Source: Podaxis mareebaensis (Eukaryota > Basidiomycota > Agaricomycetes > Agaricales > Agaricaceae). From it: a stretch of DNA of 64,000 nucleotides. How positions within the stretch are numbered: the first letter of the stretch is position 1; every line of letters starts with the position of its first letter. Positions 10,019-20,986 of this stretch are shown in pieces. The stretch is taken from positions 1-64,000 of the forward strand of contig JAEUWP010000224.1 in NCBI GenBank assembly GCA_018524725.1. Direction: 5' to 3'. The notes under the pieces were generated by a model. That model was not told where the DNA came from. It was given only the letters and a program-made list of their open reading frames with translations, and made no database searches. Position numbers and translations under genes: made by a program.

Positions 10019-12348
10019 AGTCCATATCAGGGTGAAGGCGTCCGTTAGAAGAGTCAGAAGAGTAAGAGTCAGGAGACGAGGCGGAACTAGGAATAGGGAA
10101 GTTGCCTGTCGAGGGCAGTGAGTCAGGGGAATCTTCATGGAGGAAGATGAGGCTGTGGTGCAGGGACGATGACAATGATGACGATACATCACTGGTGATG
10201 TATGGCAGTGGATATGGAGGAGGATTATTGATGGGTTCTTCTGGATTCAATTCGTCGATACCTGGAACGTTGGAGTCAACGCTGCAGAGGGGCAGAAGCT
10301 GAGTACAATGGGGAGGAATGGCTGGAGGCTTGTCGGAGTTAGGATCAACATGGTAGACTTCTACTTCTCAAAAGTAGAATCTGTGGGCAACTTCATACTT
10401 GATGATGTGCGGAACCACTTCAGGTGGATACATCATGTAGGGGTGAAGGAATACAATGGGTTCTCCGGTGTAGGGGATCATCTTCCAACCATGGGCCCAG
10501 GTGGAGTCGAAGTTGTTATGGATCATTTGGACATATAACCTGTCAGGATCAAAGATGTGGGTGAAGGGAGCATTCTCCCAAGCGATGCGTAGTATTTCTG
10601 TCATCATACAGTCAGTCTCATAGAAGAGTGGTCCAGGCGTTGGCCAGTCTTCAGAGAATAGAGATGCGTGGCCAGGAAGGTGGTGATTGGCAAAAGCTTC
10701 ATTGCGGTAGCGAGTTGAGTCTTCAGCTGGTATACCTGTATCTTGAGTGGTGGAGCGAGAGGTGTTTGGAAGTCCAAGCTCGTGGACTAATGCGTGATAA
10801 ATGATGTTGCGGCAAGAGGTATCAGGCTGGCTCATAACATTATCCCCTTTGTTATTAGTGAGTTCCATCTTGCTACTACTATCTGACACTGGCGTCAGGT
10901 GGGGTGTAGGTGGTCTAGGATCTTCTGCTTCCGACATTGGAGAAGGGAGATTCGTGATGTCCATCAACTGTGTGGAGGCATTCTGGTCTCGATGGATGAG
11001 GGAGCGAATGCATGTGGTGGCTCTGCCGAGAAGACTGTGTCGTTCTCTGATGGATGTGGGGGAGGCCAAAGGTATAGGTGTTGGAACGCGTGGTCTGCCT
11101 GTTTTGGGTGCTGATGATGTTGTCGGCGAGGGTGGAGATGGCGGCATCGATGGATTGGTGCAATTGCACACTTGATGGACTTGGACTTCGGGCATGGCAG
11201 GGAAGGTAGGGGGTTCCATTATAGTCCCTAGCTCGTAAAGATGATCTGGTGACATTACTTCCTCGGTATCGATCAGTACACAGATACCACTGGTGTTGAT
11301 TGGCCCTTTGTGGAAAAGTGCATGAAGGGCAAAGTAGTGGAGGAGGTCGGGATGGGAGCAGGTGCCAAGGAGGAGTGATAGGTCAGCTAGGAGTGCGGCG
11401 GTCACCCAGATCGGGAATGTCTGCCAGGGAGTCAGGACATTGTTGTATTCTTTGATGCAGAGCCACATAGCGGCTTGCATCGGTAGATCGTGACAGTAGA
11501 GCCTCGGTTCGCAATGGAAGGCTAGCATCTTGATAAGATCTAATGCTTCCCTGAATTGGAGGCATGAGATGTGGACTTGAAGCTGGGGAAGTCCTGCTAT
11601 GTAAGGCACGAGTCTCGTGTAAAGTTGTATTAGGTTGTGGTTGTCGATCTGCTCGTTGGGGAGATTGGGATAGTGGAGGATTCGAAAGAGAGCTAGTTCA
11701 GCTAAGTGCATTGAGTCATAGACTGATTTTATCAATGAGAAGTTTGGCGGTAGAGCTTGAGCTCTCGATGTCACTACGTAGTCGAGGGGAGATGTTGTGG
11801 CCAATACAAGCAAGTCGGGCTGTCTCCATTGAGTTCAAAAGTTGAATGAGCATTCTAGCAGAATGCACGATAGTAGCAATAGTTTCCCTGTAGACGTTGC
11901 AGTTTTGAACCAAAAGTGGATTCCTTCGAAGAGTGGGGTCCTGGGTGATGGAGTTAACCCAGTCCAGAGATTCTTGGAGTCGAACGAGTTTGGAGTCAAG
12001 GTCGGATACTTCACTAGGGAGGGAAGGTAATTCGATTGGGGATCTGGCGTTGATTGGCCAGATGAATTCTCAGGTTCCGATGCAGGTTGAGTAGGCTGGG
12101 AGTGGACGGAGTGGGTGCAAGATGATGAATGGCGTGGCATCCTGTGCAATAGTGGTCGTCGTGATGTGTTGTATGGCGAGGTGTTCTGTGAGGGCATTCA
12201 GGCATTCTTGGAAGGTGGTGGGTGGTTCTGTGAGGGATTGGATGCAGTCAATGTTGTGGCCAGTGCTTGTAGAAGAGTTGGGAGGTAGTTGAGTATCTTG
12301 CTGAGCTTCAGTTTGAGCGGTTTGTTGTTGGGTATTGGTGGTTGACAT
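10012..12348 (-). CDS. Element 2A accessory ORF after pol (ORF3), conserved but unrecognised
   Basis: Sense-strand ORF starting MSTTNTQQQTAQTE at 12348, 9 nt after the pol stop. It runs through several frames in this copy: 12348-12070, then about 12197-11835, then a long open part 11813-10368 (481 codons), then 10250-10012, ending LHPDMDL with the stop in the LTR. The C-terminal third (from MSQPDTS, about 10833) includes SLFSEDWP, RIAWENAPFTHIF and VFLHPYMMYPPEVV and ends in a Pro/Ser/Asp-rich tail. That third also occurs in copies 2B and 2C with conserved protein sequence. No zinc knuckle, signal peptide or clear membrane anchor is visible, so I do not call it env. Function unknown. Confidence 0.7.
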
Positions 12349-12357
12349 CTCTGGTGG

Positions 12358-15300
12358 TCAGCGAAGTTTGTTCTTCCTTTTATAAGCATTGAGGATTTGC
12401 TGTGCATCGGAGAATGCAGACTGCAGTTCCCATGTATTTTTGGAGTGTGGGTAGCCAGTCCACTTGACTAGGAATTTGAGGCGGTTGCGCAGTTGTCAAT
12501 GATTTAGGATTGCTTCGACTTCATAGTGTTCTTTGTCATTGCACAGTTCTGGGGCAGGTTGCGGGTAGTGTTTGCTGTATAGGCTATTCTCAGTTACAGG
12601 AGTCAGTAAGGTGGCGTGGAATACAGGGTGAATTCGCCATGTTTTGGGTAATTTCAGTTCAAAGTTGACTGCGGATATCTTCTTGATGATTTCGAAGGGT
12701 CCTTCATGTTTTGGGGCGAGTTTTCTTGATTTGACTTGTAATGGAAGATTGTGAGTGTCTAACCATACTAGGTCTCCTGTGGAGTAGGTGGGGAGTCGGT
12801 AGTTGGCTGTGCGTCTTGCCATGATTTGGCAGGTGTGGTTGTGGGCTTGAATAGCATGGTGGCAGGCTTCCATTAGTTGATCTATTCGGTTCTCTGCTGA
12901 TGGGTTATTGGTGGGTTCCATTTCAGTTGGAAACACTTTTGGGGTGTAGCTGTAGAGTAGTTGGAATGGGGTTTTGGAGCATCCAGCATGGGGGCAGTTG
13001 TTGTGGCAGAATTCGTAGATTGGAAGGTACTTGCTCCATTCATTCGGGTCACTTGAAGTAGCAATAGCGAGATAGGTTTCGATTTCTTGATTAAAACATT
13101 CAGTGGATCCATCGGTTTGTGGATGGTAAGCTGTAGAATAGGCGGGCTTGATATCGAGGAGTTTGTACAGTTCTTGCATTGCTTTGGATGCAAATCAGGG
13201 GTCTCGATCTGAGATGACCTTATCAGGAAGGCTGTATTGCGAAAATAGGCAGTTGACCAAAATAGATGCTATGACTTGACTATCAGCAGTCTTTGTAGTA
13301 GGGGCTAAAATTATCCCCTTCGTTAGGCCATGGTCCACTATGGCCAAAATAGAGTCATATCTGTGGGATGGTGGTAGATCTGTGATAAGATCCATAGAGA
13401 TTTGCAAAAAGGGTCGTGTTGATTGAGGTGCTGGGATCAGTTGGTAAGGCAGCTTGTCTGGTTGTCTAATGATTTTGTGCCATTGGCAAGTTGGGCAGCC
13501 TTTGACATATTCAGTGACATAGTCCTTCATGGCTGGCCAGTAAACATATTCGGCGAGTTTGTGTAGTGTTTCGGCTATTCCAGGGTGTCCTGCAGTTTGA
13601 TGATTGTGTACTCATTGGAGTAATCTTTGGTGCAGTGATGGTTCATTTGGGATTAAAATTCTATTTCCGTGTGTGGGTAGTTCTTGATCTGGTGTGTCGT
13701 CATCATTGGGGTCTATCATTTCTCAGTGCTTCTTGATGACTCATTTATCATCTTCTGTAATGATGGTGATCATCAATTGATCGAATACGGTAATGTCTCA
13801 GTTTTCTGGTTCTTGTGGTGCATAGTCAGGTCATCTTGACAGTGTGTCTGCTGGTCCGTTCTTTTGACCAGGGATGTGTTTGACCTTGAGGTTCGGCTGA
13901 AATCATTGCATAAATTGTACCCAGCGAACTTGTCACTTATTGAGGGTCTGTGGTTCCTTGTAGTGAGATAAGTTCTTGTGGTTGCTCCAGACAATGATTT
14001 CGTGGGGTGATCCTTTGAGGTAATGGCACCATGTGCACAGTGCAATAATTATAGCTAACCATTCGAGTTCTGAACAATGGTAGTTGCATTCTGTTGGAGT
14101 GAAGGCTTTGGAATGGAAGGCTATTGGGCGACGAATGCCATTTTCATCTTTCTGGTAAAGCACAGCTCCTGCTGCGTATTGCAATGCATTGGTTTCAATT
14201 TCGAAGGGTTTCAATGGGTCTGGTGCAATAAGAATAGGTCGATCTTCAAATTTTCTTTTGAGTTCATCAAAGGCTTGTTGGTGCTCAGGTTTCCATTTGA
14301 ATTTGACGTTCTTAGACATTAAGGCATTGAGGGGTGCTGCGTGTTTGGAGTAGTTCCGGATGAAGCGTCAGTAGAAGTTGCAAAATCCGATAAATTTTCG
14401 GACATCTCAGGTTGTTTTTGGTGTAGGCCAATTCTTGATTCCTTCAAGTTTGGCGGCATCCATTTCGATTGATGTAGGAGTGACTACTGCTCCTAGATAT
14501 TCGACGCATTGCTTTTCGAATTCGCATTTCTCGGGTTTGAGGTATAAGTCGTGTTTTCATAGGATGTCAAGCACTTCTCGAGTGATTTGTCATAGTTCTT
14601 CTCGGGTTTTGGCATGAATAAGGATGTTGTCCATGTAGACAAGTACTTGTCCTCTTCGAATGAGATGGGTGAATATATGGTCCATCATAGATTGAAATGT
14701 CGCAGGGCTGTTGCACATTCCGAAGAACATGACAGTGGGTTCGAATAATCCTCTTGGGGTTTTGAAGGCTCCTTTCCATTGGTCTCCTTCTCAAATGTGG
14801 ATGTTGTTGTATCCAGCTCGTACGTCAAATTTCGTGAACCATTTCGATCCTTTGAGTTTGTTGAGTAGTGAGGATATGAGTGGTATTGGGTAGGCATTCT
14901 TGATGGCATGGGTGTTGAGGTAGCAGTAGTCTTGACATGGTCGTAGTTTGCCGTCTTTCTTTCCTACAAAGAAAAAGGGTGATGCCATAGGTGATTTGGA
15001 AGGATGAATGTATCCTTTTGCAAGGTTTTCATTGATGAATTTGTTGAGTTCTTGCATTTTGATGGGTGATAGTCAATAAGGTTTGAAGGATTTGGGTTCA
15101 AATGAGTCTTTGAGCTCGATTTTGTGATCCCAGGGTCTGCTTGGCAGAAATTGTGCTGCTTTCTTCTCAGAAAATATGTCAAGGTAGTCATGAAATTCCT
15201 TTGGAACGACTTTTTGCAGGTCGGACTCCTTCTTCTGATCTCCGTATTGTTGTGCGATAGCTTGGGAGGCATTTGCCTTGAAATTGATTTCTAGGAACAA

Positions 15301-15760
15301 CTCGGGTTCCAATGTAATGTGGTTGAGTTCATTGGTTTCTTCCTCTTCCATGGTGTGAAGAAGTTCTTGATAAATATGTCCTGGGTCATCGTTTCTCCAT
15401 GTAAGCATTTGATTTCTCCAATCAATTTTGGGATTGTGTTCCATGAGCCATGGGGCTCCAAGGATGATTTTGGGTTTACTGAGTTTCGTAACTTGTGTCA
15501 TAACTGATGTGATTCGGTTGTCGATCTCGATGTTGAGTATACATTCTTTGGTAGTTGTTCCGGCTTTATTAATTGATCCATCGGCATTGCAGACTTCGAT
15601 TGGTTTTGGTAAGGGGCATGTTTTGAGGTTCCATTGATTGATAAGGCTGTCGTCGATGAAGTTTCCTCCTGCTCCTGAATCTAGCAGGGTAAGTGTGTCA
15701 ATGGGCTGTTGCTGGTTGAGGTGTATCCATGCTGGAAGGTAGAGGATCTTGTTGTGTTGC
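12358..15760 (-). pseudogene. Element 2A pol polyprotein (PR-RT-RH-IN-chromodomain) with TGA stops
   Basis: Sense order: protease (TLLDSGAGGNFI, about 15700-15660; ILGAPWLMEHNPKIDW), RT (15057-14570, [21 protein letters not shown]; active site reads YMDN), RNase H (14319-13930, AFHSKAFTPTECNYHCSELE), integrase with its zinc-binding region (about 13640-13480, GHPG then CPTCQWH) and core (MDLITDLPPS, VISDRDP, AYHPQTDGSTECFNQ), and a chromodomain (about 12495-12380, RLKFLVKWTGYPHSKNTW). About 15 internal stops, all TGA, mostly where the family has Arg, for example DRDP*FASK, LSR*PDY and ILNH*QLRN. The second catalytic Asp of YxDD is Asn. Confidence 0.9.
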
Positions 15761-15880
15761 TGAGCAGTGACTTGGTTAATAGCTTGAGTCAGTTTTCGAT
15801 AGTTGGGTGGGTTTCGTGGTTGAGGGTATCCATCAAATGAATATTCAGAATCACTGCTCGTGATTTGTGAGTTATTGGAA

Positions 15881-17009
15881 CTAGATGCGATGCTGGCTAG
15901 TCCCTTTGGGTAAAATCCTTTCCTTTCCCTTTTGAGTCTTCTTTGTCACTTGATTCTTCTTCGATGTTATTGAGTCTTGACTTTCGGTGCTTTCTGAATT
16001 GTTTTCTGTGTCTGTTTCAGGAATAGGAGGCTCGATTCTTGGATTTTCACTTGTTGAGCAGGCATGATCGTGCATAGTGCTTGCTGGTTTTACAGATGAA
16101 GCATAAGCCTTTGCTTCTGAGTTCACAGAGTTCTTGGGGTAGGAGGTTGTTGAGTTCTGCTTCAATTCTTGCTTCAACGATTTGATTAACTTGTTCACTT
16201 GGGTAGTAGTCATCATCAGATGATACTTCTAAAGAGTCTTCTTCCGATGACTGTTCAGATTCGCTATCTGTTCTGTCAATATTATTGAGCTCATTTGTGA
16301 GGATGTTGTCAACGTCCATGGGACCATATCCTGGGGGGTTACGAGTTGTTTGAGACAGTGTATACGCTCGGAAGTTGTAGCTTTTGTTTGAAATACGAGG
16401 TTTCGAATGTTTCTTGCAATGGGAGTTTGAGTAGTGTCAGTACAAATTTCTCGGGCAATCAGCAAATGATTGAAAGTGCGCCAGTCCTCCTGTGTGGTGG
16501 GCTGCTGTGTAGACAGCTTCAGGGTCGTCTTCAGCTGGGCTTTGGTTAATGACGCCTTTGCAGTAATACAGGTCCAGTCCTTTAAGGAATAATGTGACTT
16601 TGGTCTCTTTGTGACTAATGCCTGCTGAGGTGCATAGGCTCTTGAACTGGTTGATGTATTCTTCAATTGGTCTTCCATTTTGCTTGAGGTGTGTGAGGTG
16701 GTCGATGCTGACAATGGTGGTAGAGGCTTGTTTAAATGAGTTGTCCAACTCAGTGAAGAATTGTGCCAGGGTCTGTGTTGTGTTGAAGGTGGTTCCGGTA
16801 GTATGGGAAGTGACATAGGCTTCCTTCCATGTGGTGGCCAGTCCTCGCATGTTGAGGAGGGCGAACATGATCTTAGTGGAGTCGGAGGAGAGATTGGTCA
16901 GTTGGCATGCATAGTAAATTTGTAAGTCTCTCTTCCATCGTGGGTAGTCAGAGGGGTCTCTGTAGAATGGTTTGGGCTTCTCGACCTTTGGGTCTCGTGT
17001 GTTCAACAT
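15881..17009 (-). pseudogene. Element 2A gag (capsid and CCHC knuckle), frame-broken
   Basis: The capsid part runs 17009-16437 starting MLNTRDPKVEKPKPFYRDPS, with PRWKRDLQIYYACQ and RPIEEYINQFKSLC. The nucleocapsid knuckle CFICKTSKHYARSC (C-x2-C-x4-H-x4-C) is at about 16095-16050 in a later frame, after an acidic stretch. The region between capsid and knuckle shifts frame, so gag is broken. The segment 16050-15760 links gag to the protease and is Ser/Glu/Lys-rich. Confidence 0.82.
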
Positions 17010-18342
17010 GGTGGAATGTACTGGCTGAGGTGATTGGGCTCTGGAGGTTGTATTGGGATACGGGGTAGTTGGATTGTAGGGGTCTGGTCCGTATGTGTCA
17101 ATGAGGTTGTTAAGGATGCTTTCTCAGTCGGTGGGTGAGGTAGTTCAGATGTAGAGCTGTTGTTCCAGTGGGAATGAGTCATACCAATTCTGTTGCACTG
17201 GGGTGAGGATGAGTGGATGGAGTGTCAGTTCCTCAGGGGATTCTGACTGCTGGCTTCCTGAGTGGTATGAGTGTTCAGACTTGGTGTCGATGTGCTTGGG
17301 ATCTCCTCTGTGTTGAAGGAGGGGGTTTGGCTGGGTAGATTGTTCCAGTGTTGTAGCTGCTTGGCTAATTCGCTCAGAGCGCTCTCTGAGAGAAGCTTGT
17401 CTGATAATTCCTGCTGTGGTGCTGGTTGAGGGTTTGATGGGGGGAGGAGTGTTGTGAAAGGATTCGGTGTGTTGGATGGGCGGGGGTGGTGAATACGGGG
17501 TTTGCTCCAGTGAGTGGGTATGAATCCAAAGTGCAGGATCTGAGGGTGGGGGTGGTTGATGTAGTCAGGGTTGTTTGGATTTTTGGGATTGTGAGGAGGT
17601 AGATTGGTTGGGATTGGGCTTGGTCTGAGCTCGTTGTTTTCCTTTTCCTGAGAACAGGGTGGCGTTGGGGAATCCGTGATGGGGAAGGTGTCACAGTGTA
17701 GTTGCTGATTAGCTTGGATGAAATCCTATCTTGATTTCGAGTGTCTCTGGGACTTCTTGCAGTACGGCTTTAATCTTTCTCGAATCCAGTTGTGCTTCTG
17801 GATGGTGGACGATTTCTGTAGTGCGCAAAATCCACACTTGCGCTAGGGGTCTATCTTTCCTTTCTGGTTACCCTTCAATTGGATACTCCTTCTTTGTACG
17901 TGGCTTAGAGTTATTCCACGGCATGGCTATTGTCTCCCACAGCCAGTCTAGTGCTTGATGTGGGTGCTTTTCTCCTTTACTTGTTGTCCAAGATAATGGC
18001 CAGTTATCTAGGTGTTCAAGGATTGGCTCTGCCCTTTGTTATCAGTCCAGAGTAGGTCGCAGTTGTTTTCTGGGTTCGCCAAGGTTCCTACAATCTGTCT
18101 AAATTGCCTTAGACAGAGTGGTTTCCTCTCTCCAATCTGTGGGCCTTTAAGATCTAGGTTGCTATCCTGATCACTGTGTTCAGGTGTATCTCCTGATGTA
18201 GATTTGTGGTCTACTTGCAGATCCAGTCTAGTGTTGGCTAGGTCTGTGATGGGATTAGGGCCCGTATCACCCTAGAGATATCATGCGTCTTCTAGTCGCT
18301 TACAATGGACATGAGGGTTGCCGAGGGAAGCTTCCTATATAA
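17010..18342 (-). other. Element 2A leader between 5' LTR and gag
   Basis: About 1.3 kb with no recognisable gene. A Pro/Ser/Thr-rich open frame at 17694-17374 may be an upstream part of gag but matches nothing I know. The bases next to the LTR (in sense TTATATAGGAAGCTTCC) show no TGG-type primer site. Confidence 0.5.
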
Positions 18343-18888
18343 TGTTAGGTTGGTCCTTATCACCAGTCACCTAAGCTTTGCTAGGGGGTGGCTATCTCAC
18401 TAGATGGTTCACAGAGGCGCTAGGATCTAGCAAGAAGGATCACGATAAGAAGGTGGCAAGGCAAGTGTCCAGTTAAGTACACTCAGGAGGTCGAACTTCT
18501 ATTAGTCGAGAGTGTGACCAATAGAGAGTTTACTACCACACTGATCATGAGTTAACGTCAATCCAGAGATAAAGCGAGAGCAATATTCTGAATTTAAGAA
18601 TATAGGAAGCTTGCACTTCCAGTACATGAGCAGCTATTTAAGCTTTACTTCTAAGGTCCTAATCAGGTAACTATGATGAAGTAATGCTACGAGTCCGAGA
18701 GTCAATAGAAGCATAACTACAGAGTGGAGCGAGACGAGAATAGAACTAAACAGGAATAGAAACTAGACAAGAAAAGGAAATTAGCTAGATAAGGAAACTG
18801 TTCAATACAGAGTTCAGGTGGGATACAGGAATACAAGGTGAAGCATCTGTAGTAAAACAGAAAGGAAACTATTTATGAGTTATATTAC
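18343..18888 (-). repeat. LTR shared by elements 2A (5') and 2B (3')
   Basis: 546 bp, starts TGTTAGGTTGG, ends ...TATATTAC where element 3 begins. The sequence following element 3 (aagtccatattgggg, from 27109) is the internal sequence expected next to a 3' LTR, compare aagtccatatcaggg at 10019. So this LTR served both copies. Confidence 0.85.
18884..18888. repeat. Target-site duplication of element 3, left copy
   Basis: ATTAC here and ATTAC at 27104-27108 flank the outer ends of the element 3 LTRs; joining them restores the element 2 LTR/internal junction. Confidence 0.85.
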
Positions 18889-19598
18889 TGTTACAGACTT
18901 CACTTCGTGTCCATTAAACTCTCAGAGCCTTGGTTACAACCTGGATTCTGTGGATCATATTCAGTTTAACCTTTCTTCCTTTTCCATCAGACCTTTCCCT
19001 TGCAAATACTTTTATCCATCCTTGTTCTTTCCGTCGTTTCCCTTATCAGATCTCCTTATCCGATCATCTCGTGTTTTTCTGTTTATCTGTGGCTTTTCCC
19101 TTTACCCTTGATTATCTCCCACTTATCTTGGTTTTTCCGTTATCTGATGTTTCACTTCCGCCCCCATCCTTTCGGACATCTGGACGCTTTGCAGACGGAC
19201 TCCTTATTCTGGTATCTTCACCGCGGTTATCAGTTCACATGTTTCTGGTATTCTCCTTTGAGTAGTTACTATTGTTTCTTGCTTAACTACTACTCTCGGG
19301 ACTTTATCCTGACTGCTAGTATATAAGTAGGATCACTACTGTTTGTAGTCCTCAGTCAGAATATCAACTTAGATCTTTCTCCTCTCTCCTGCTTGTCCAC
19401 TACAGGTCCACCCCTCGGTCCGGGCTTGTCCTGTCTTCGTCCATTCTCTGTCCGCTCGTCCACTCGAGTCCATAGTTGGTCAAGTGAGGCCATCATGGTA
19501 TCAGAGGGGTGCAACACATAAGTTGAAGCCAAGGCCTCAACCCCATGTCCGCCCTTGGCCACCCATGGTCCACCCCCGTCCAGAGTCAGTTCTTAACA
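18889..19598 (+). repeat. 5' LTR of element 3
   Basis: TGTTACAGAC...TCTTAACA. A TATA box, TATATAAG, at 19320-19327 is kept in the right LTR (26815-26822) and in the relic at 31725-31732, so it is the likely promoter core. In the first 330 bases I see 15 variable sites against the right LTR; 14 look like CpG decay. Confidence 0.93.
19320..19327 (+). promoter_or_regulatory. TATA box in element 3 LTR
   Basis: TATATAAG, conserved in three LTR copies in the window although neighbouring CpG sites have drifted. Probable site of initiation for the genomic RNA a few tens of bases downstream. Confidence 0.6.
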
Positions 19599-19639
19599 GT
19601 ATATTCTGACTCAGACCTCTGGTATCGTTCCAAATTTTT

Positions 19640-20986
19640 ATGCCATCTACGACACGTAGTGCTGCACAAGCTCAAGGAATCACCATTCCAGAACCTGTTC
19701 TCCCCCGCACAAATCATGAATTCTCTATGACTCCCACTCCATATCAATTTTCTTCCACCATGTCTTCTACAGTTACTGCCAAGTCCAGAACTCAAACCCA
19801 AACCTCTGCTGGGTATTCACAAGGAAATTCCAGTGGCCCTCCGGACCCCGGAGATGAGGGTGGTGGTGGTGGCAATGACCCTGGTGAGGATGATGATGAA
19901 AATCAAGACCCCCAGGAAATGTTAGCCAATGCTCCCGGCTGCCTCTCCTGTACCCTCCGTTCCTTGGAGTGTAGCAACTCCGTTGGCCCAGCAAATCCCT
20001 CTCGCGTGAAGGTCCAAGAACCCGACACTTTCGATGGTTCGGACCCTCTCAAAATTCGCCAATGGGTCTTCCAGTGCTGCCTCTATTTCACTTCAAATGC
20101 ACATCAGTTTGCAGAAGATTCTTCCAAAATCTGCTTTGCTATCACGTATCTGTCTGGCACTGCTCTTGACTGGTTCCAAACCATTCTCGGGTCCGAAGAT
20201 CTTGATTGGTCCAACCATGAGCTTCTCAACAACTGGGAAGTCTTCGTCAGAGAAATAGAAACCTGTTTTGGACTTGCAGACCCCACTGGAGAAGCTGCTG
20301 AAGAGCTGGACTCTCTCCGGATGGCTAGTAACCAACCTATCCTCAAGTATGACCTCGAGTTCAACCGCCTGGCTAGTTTGGTCGGGTGGCTGGACTCGGA
20401 CCTTTGCCATCGTTATTACAGGGGTCTTCCAGATCATATTCAGGACTTGATTGCCACTCAGGCAGAGGGTAAGCCCAACTCCTTGGACGAAATGAAAAGG
20501 GTCGCTAGTCTTATTGACCAATGTCACTGGGAGTGGCAGCGCGAGTGTAAGCATCATAGCAACTGCTCTGTGCAGCCCCCAAAGAATGACCCTAATCAGA
20601 AGAAACCCAGTAATTCGTCCAACAATAACAATAATCAGAAGCCTAACTCGTCCTCTGCCAAATCCCCTCCTAATTCCTCTCAGTCCGGCAATCGTCCGAA
20701 CTCATCCAGGAATGCTCCGAAGTCATCTCTGGGCAATAAACTTGGCCCGAATGGCAAGCTCACCCCCCAAGAACACCAACGTCGCTTTGACAACAACCTC
20801 TGTATGTTCTGCAGTGATGCTAACCATAGGGTAAACAACTGCCCACGCAAGGCGTCCAGATCTGGTTCTCCTCTGGGTTCATCTGCCTCTAATCAGAAGG
20901 CCAAAGGTCAGCAGGCTCAAGCCCAAGCTGAGGTTCCAGCAAAGAGCCCCTCTCCTTTGAACCCCCCGTTGGGTTCGAAAAAATAG
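19640..20986 (+). CDS. Element 3 Gag polyprotein
   Basis: An intact 448-residue frame, starting 42 nt after the LTR. It has an N-terminal low-complexity region with a Gly/Asp/Glu run, a retrotransposon capsid domain (about residues 115-300; KVQEPDTFDGSDPLKIRQWV, YLSGTALDWFQ, RYYRGLPDHIQDLI), an Asn/Ser/Pro-rich linker and a nucleocapsid knuckle CMFCSDANHRVNNC near residue 395. It assembles the virus-like particle and binds genomic RNA in known gypsy elements. The frame ends in TAG at 20984-20986 right after a run of six A, where pol continues in the -1 frame. No internal stop, in contrast to pol. Confidence 0.93.
   Translation: MPSTTRSAAQAQGITIPEPVLPRTNHEFSMTPTPYQFSSTMSSTVTAKSRTQTQTSAGYSQGNSSGPPDPGDEGGGGGNDPGEDDDENQDPQEMLANAPGCLSCTLRSLECSNSVGPANPSRVKVQEPDTFDGSDPLKIRQWVFQCCLYFTSNAHQFAEDSSKICFAITYLSGTALDWFQTILGSEDLDWSNHELLNNWEVFVREIETCFGLADPTGEAAEELDSLRMASNQPILKYDLEFNRLASLVGWLDSDLCHRYYRGLPDHIQDLIATQAEGKPNSLDEMKRVASLIDQCHWEWQRECKHHSNCSVQPPKNDPNQKKPSNSSNNNNNQKPNSSSAKSPPNSSQSGNRPNSSRNAPKSSLGNKLGPNGKLTPQEHQRRFDNNLCMFCSDANHRVNNCPRKASRSGSPLGSSASNQKAKGQQAQAQAEVPAKSPSPLNPPLGSKK
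20975..20986 (+). promoter_or_regulatory. Probable -1 frameshift site between gag and pol (element 3)
   Basis: In the gag frame the codons are TCG AAA AAA TAG. The pol frame, one base back, is open across this point (EKIEGSPQDSAQTGD) and leads to the protease. A slip of one base on the A run just before the stop would give Gag-Pol. It is not a perfect X-XXY-YYZ heptamer, and I did not find a clear downstream stem. Confidence 0.5.

Larger units (their letters stand above)
9472..18888 (-). mobile_element. Element 2A: chromovirus with an accessory ORF after pol
   Basis: Minus-strand element flanked by near-identical LTRs (9472-10018 and 18343-18888). Sense order: LTR, long leader, gag, pol with chromodomain, accessory ORF, LTR. 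All pol domains are present, but about 15 in-frame TGA codons and a changed RT active site make it dead. The right LTR is also the 3' LTR of a second copy (2B), whose internal sequence resumes at 27109 after the element 3 insertion; 2A and 2B were therefore a tandem pair sharing one LTR. Confidence 0.92.

Noticed and set aside
10368..11813. Accessory ORF of element 2A as an envelope gene
   Set aside because: No signal peptide, cleavage site or convincing membrane anchor is visible; only one moderately hydrophobic stretch.
12358..15760. TGA read as Arg or Trp (alternative genetic code or read-through)
   Set aside because: Host genes here (ASADH, F-box, DUF6593, SMC5) end in TGA, and LTR differences show CpG decay, which explains CGA to TGA without recoding.
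18930..19326. Overlapping plus-strand frames in the element 3 LTR as genes
   Set aside because: They lie within an LTR repeated at 26425-26821 and have no domain; Ser/Phe/Leu composition reflects the pyrimidine-rich DNA.
19496..19507. TGGTATCAGAGG as a Met-tRNA primer site, placing the LTR end at 19495
   Set aside because: The segment lies inside both terminal repeats, the right copy reads CGGTATCAGAGG, and the target duplication ATTAC fits an LTR end at TTAACA. The TGG is probably CpG decay.
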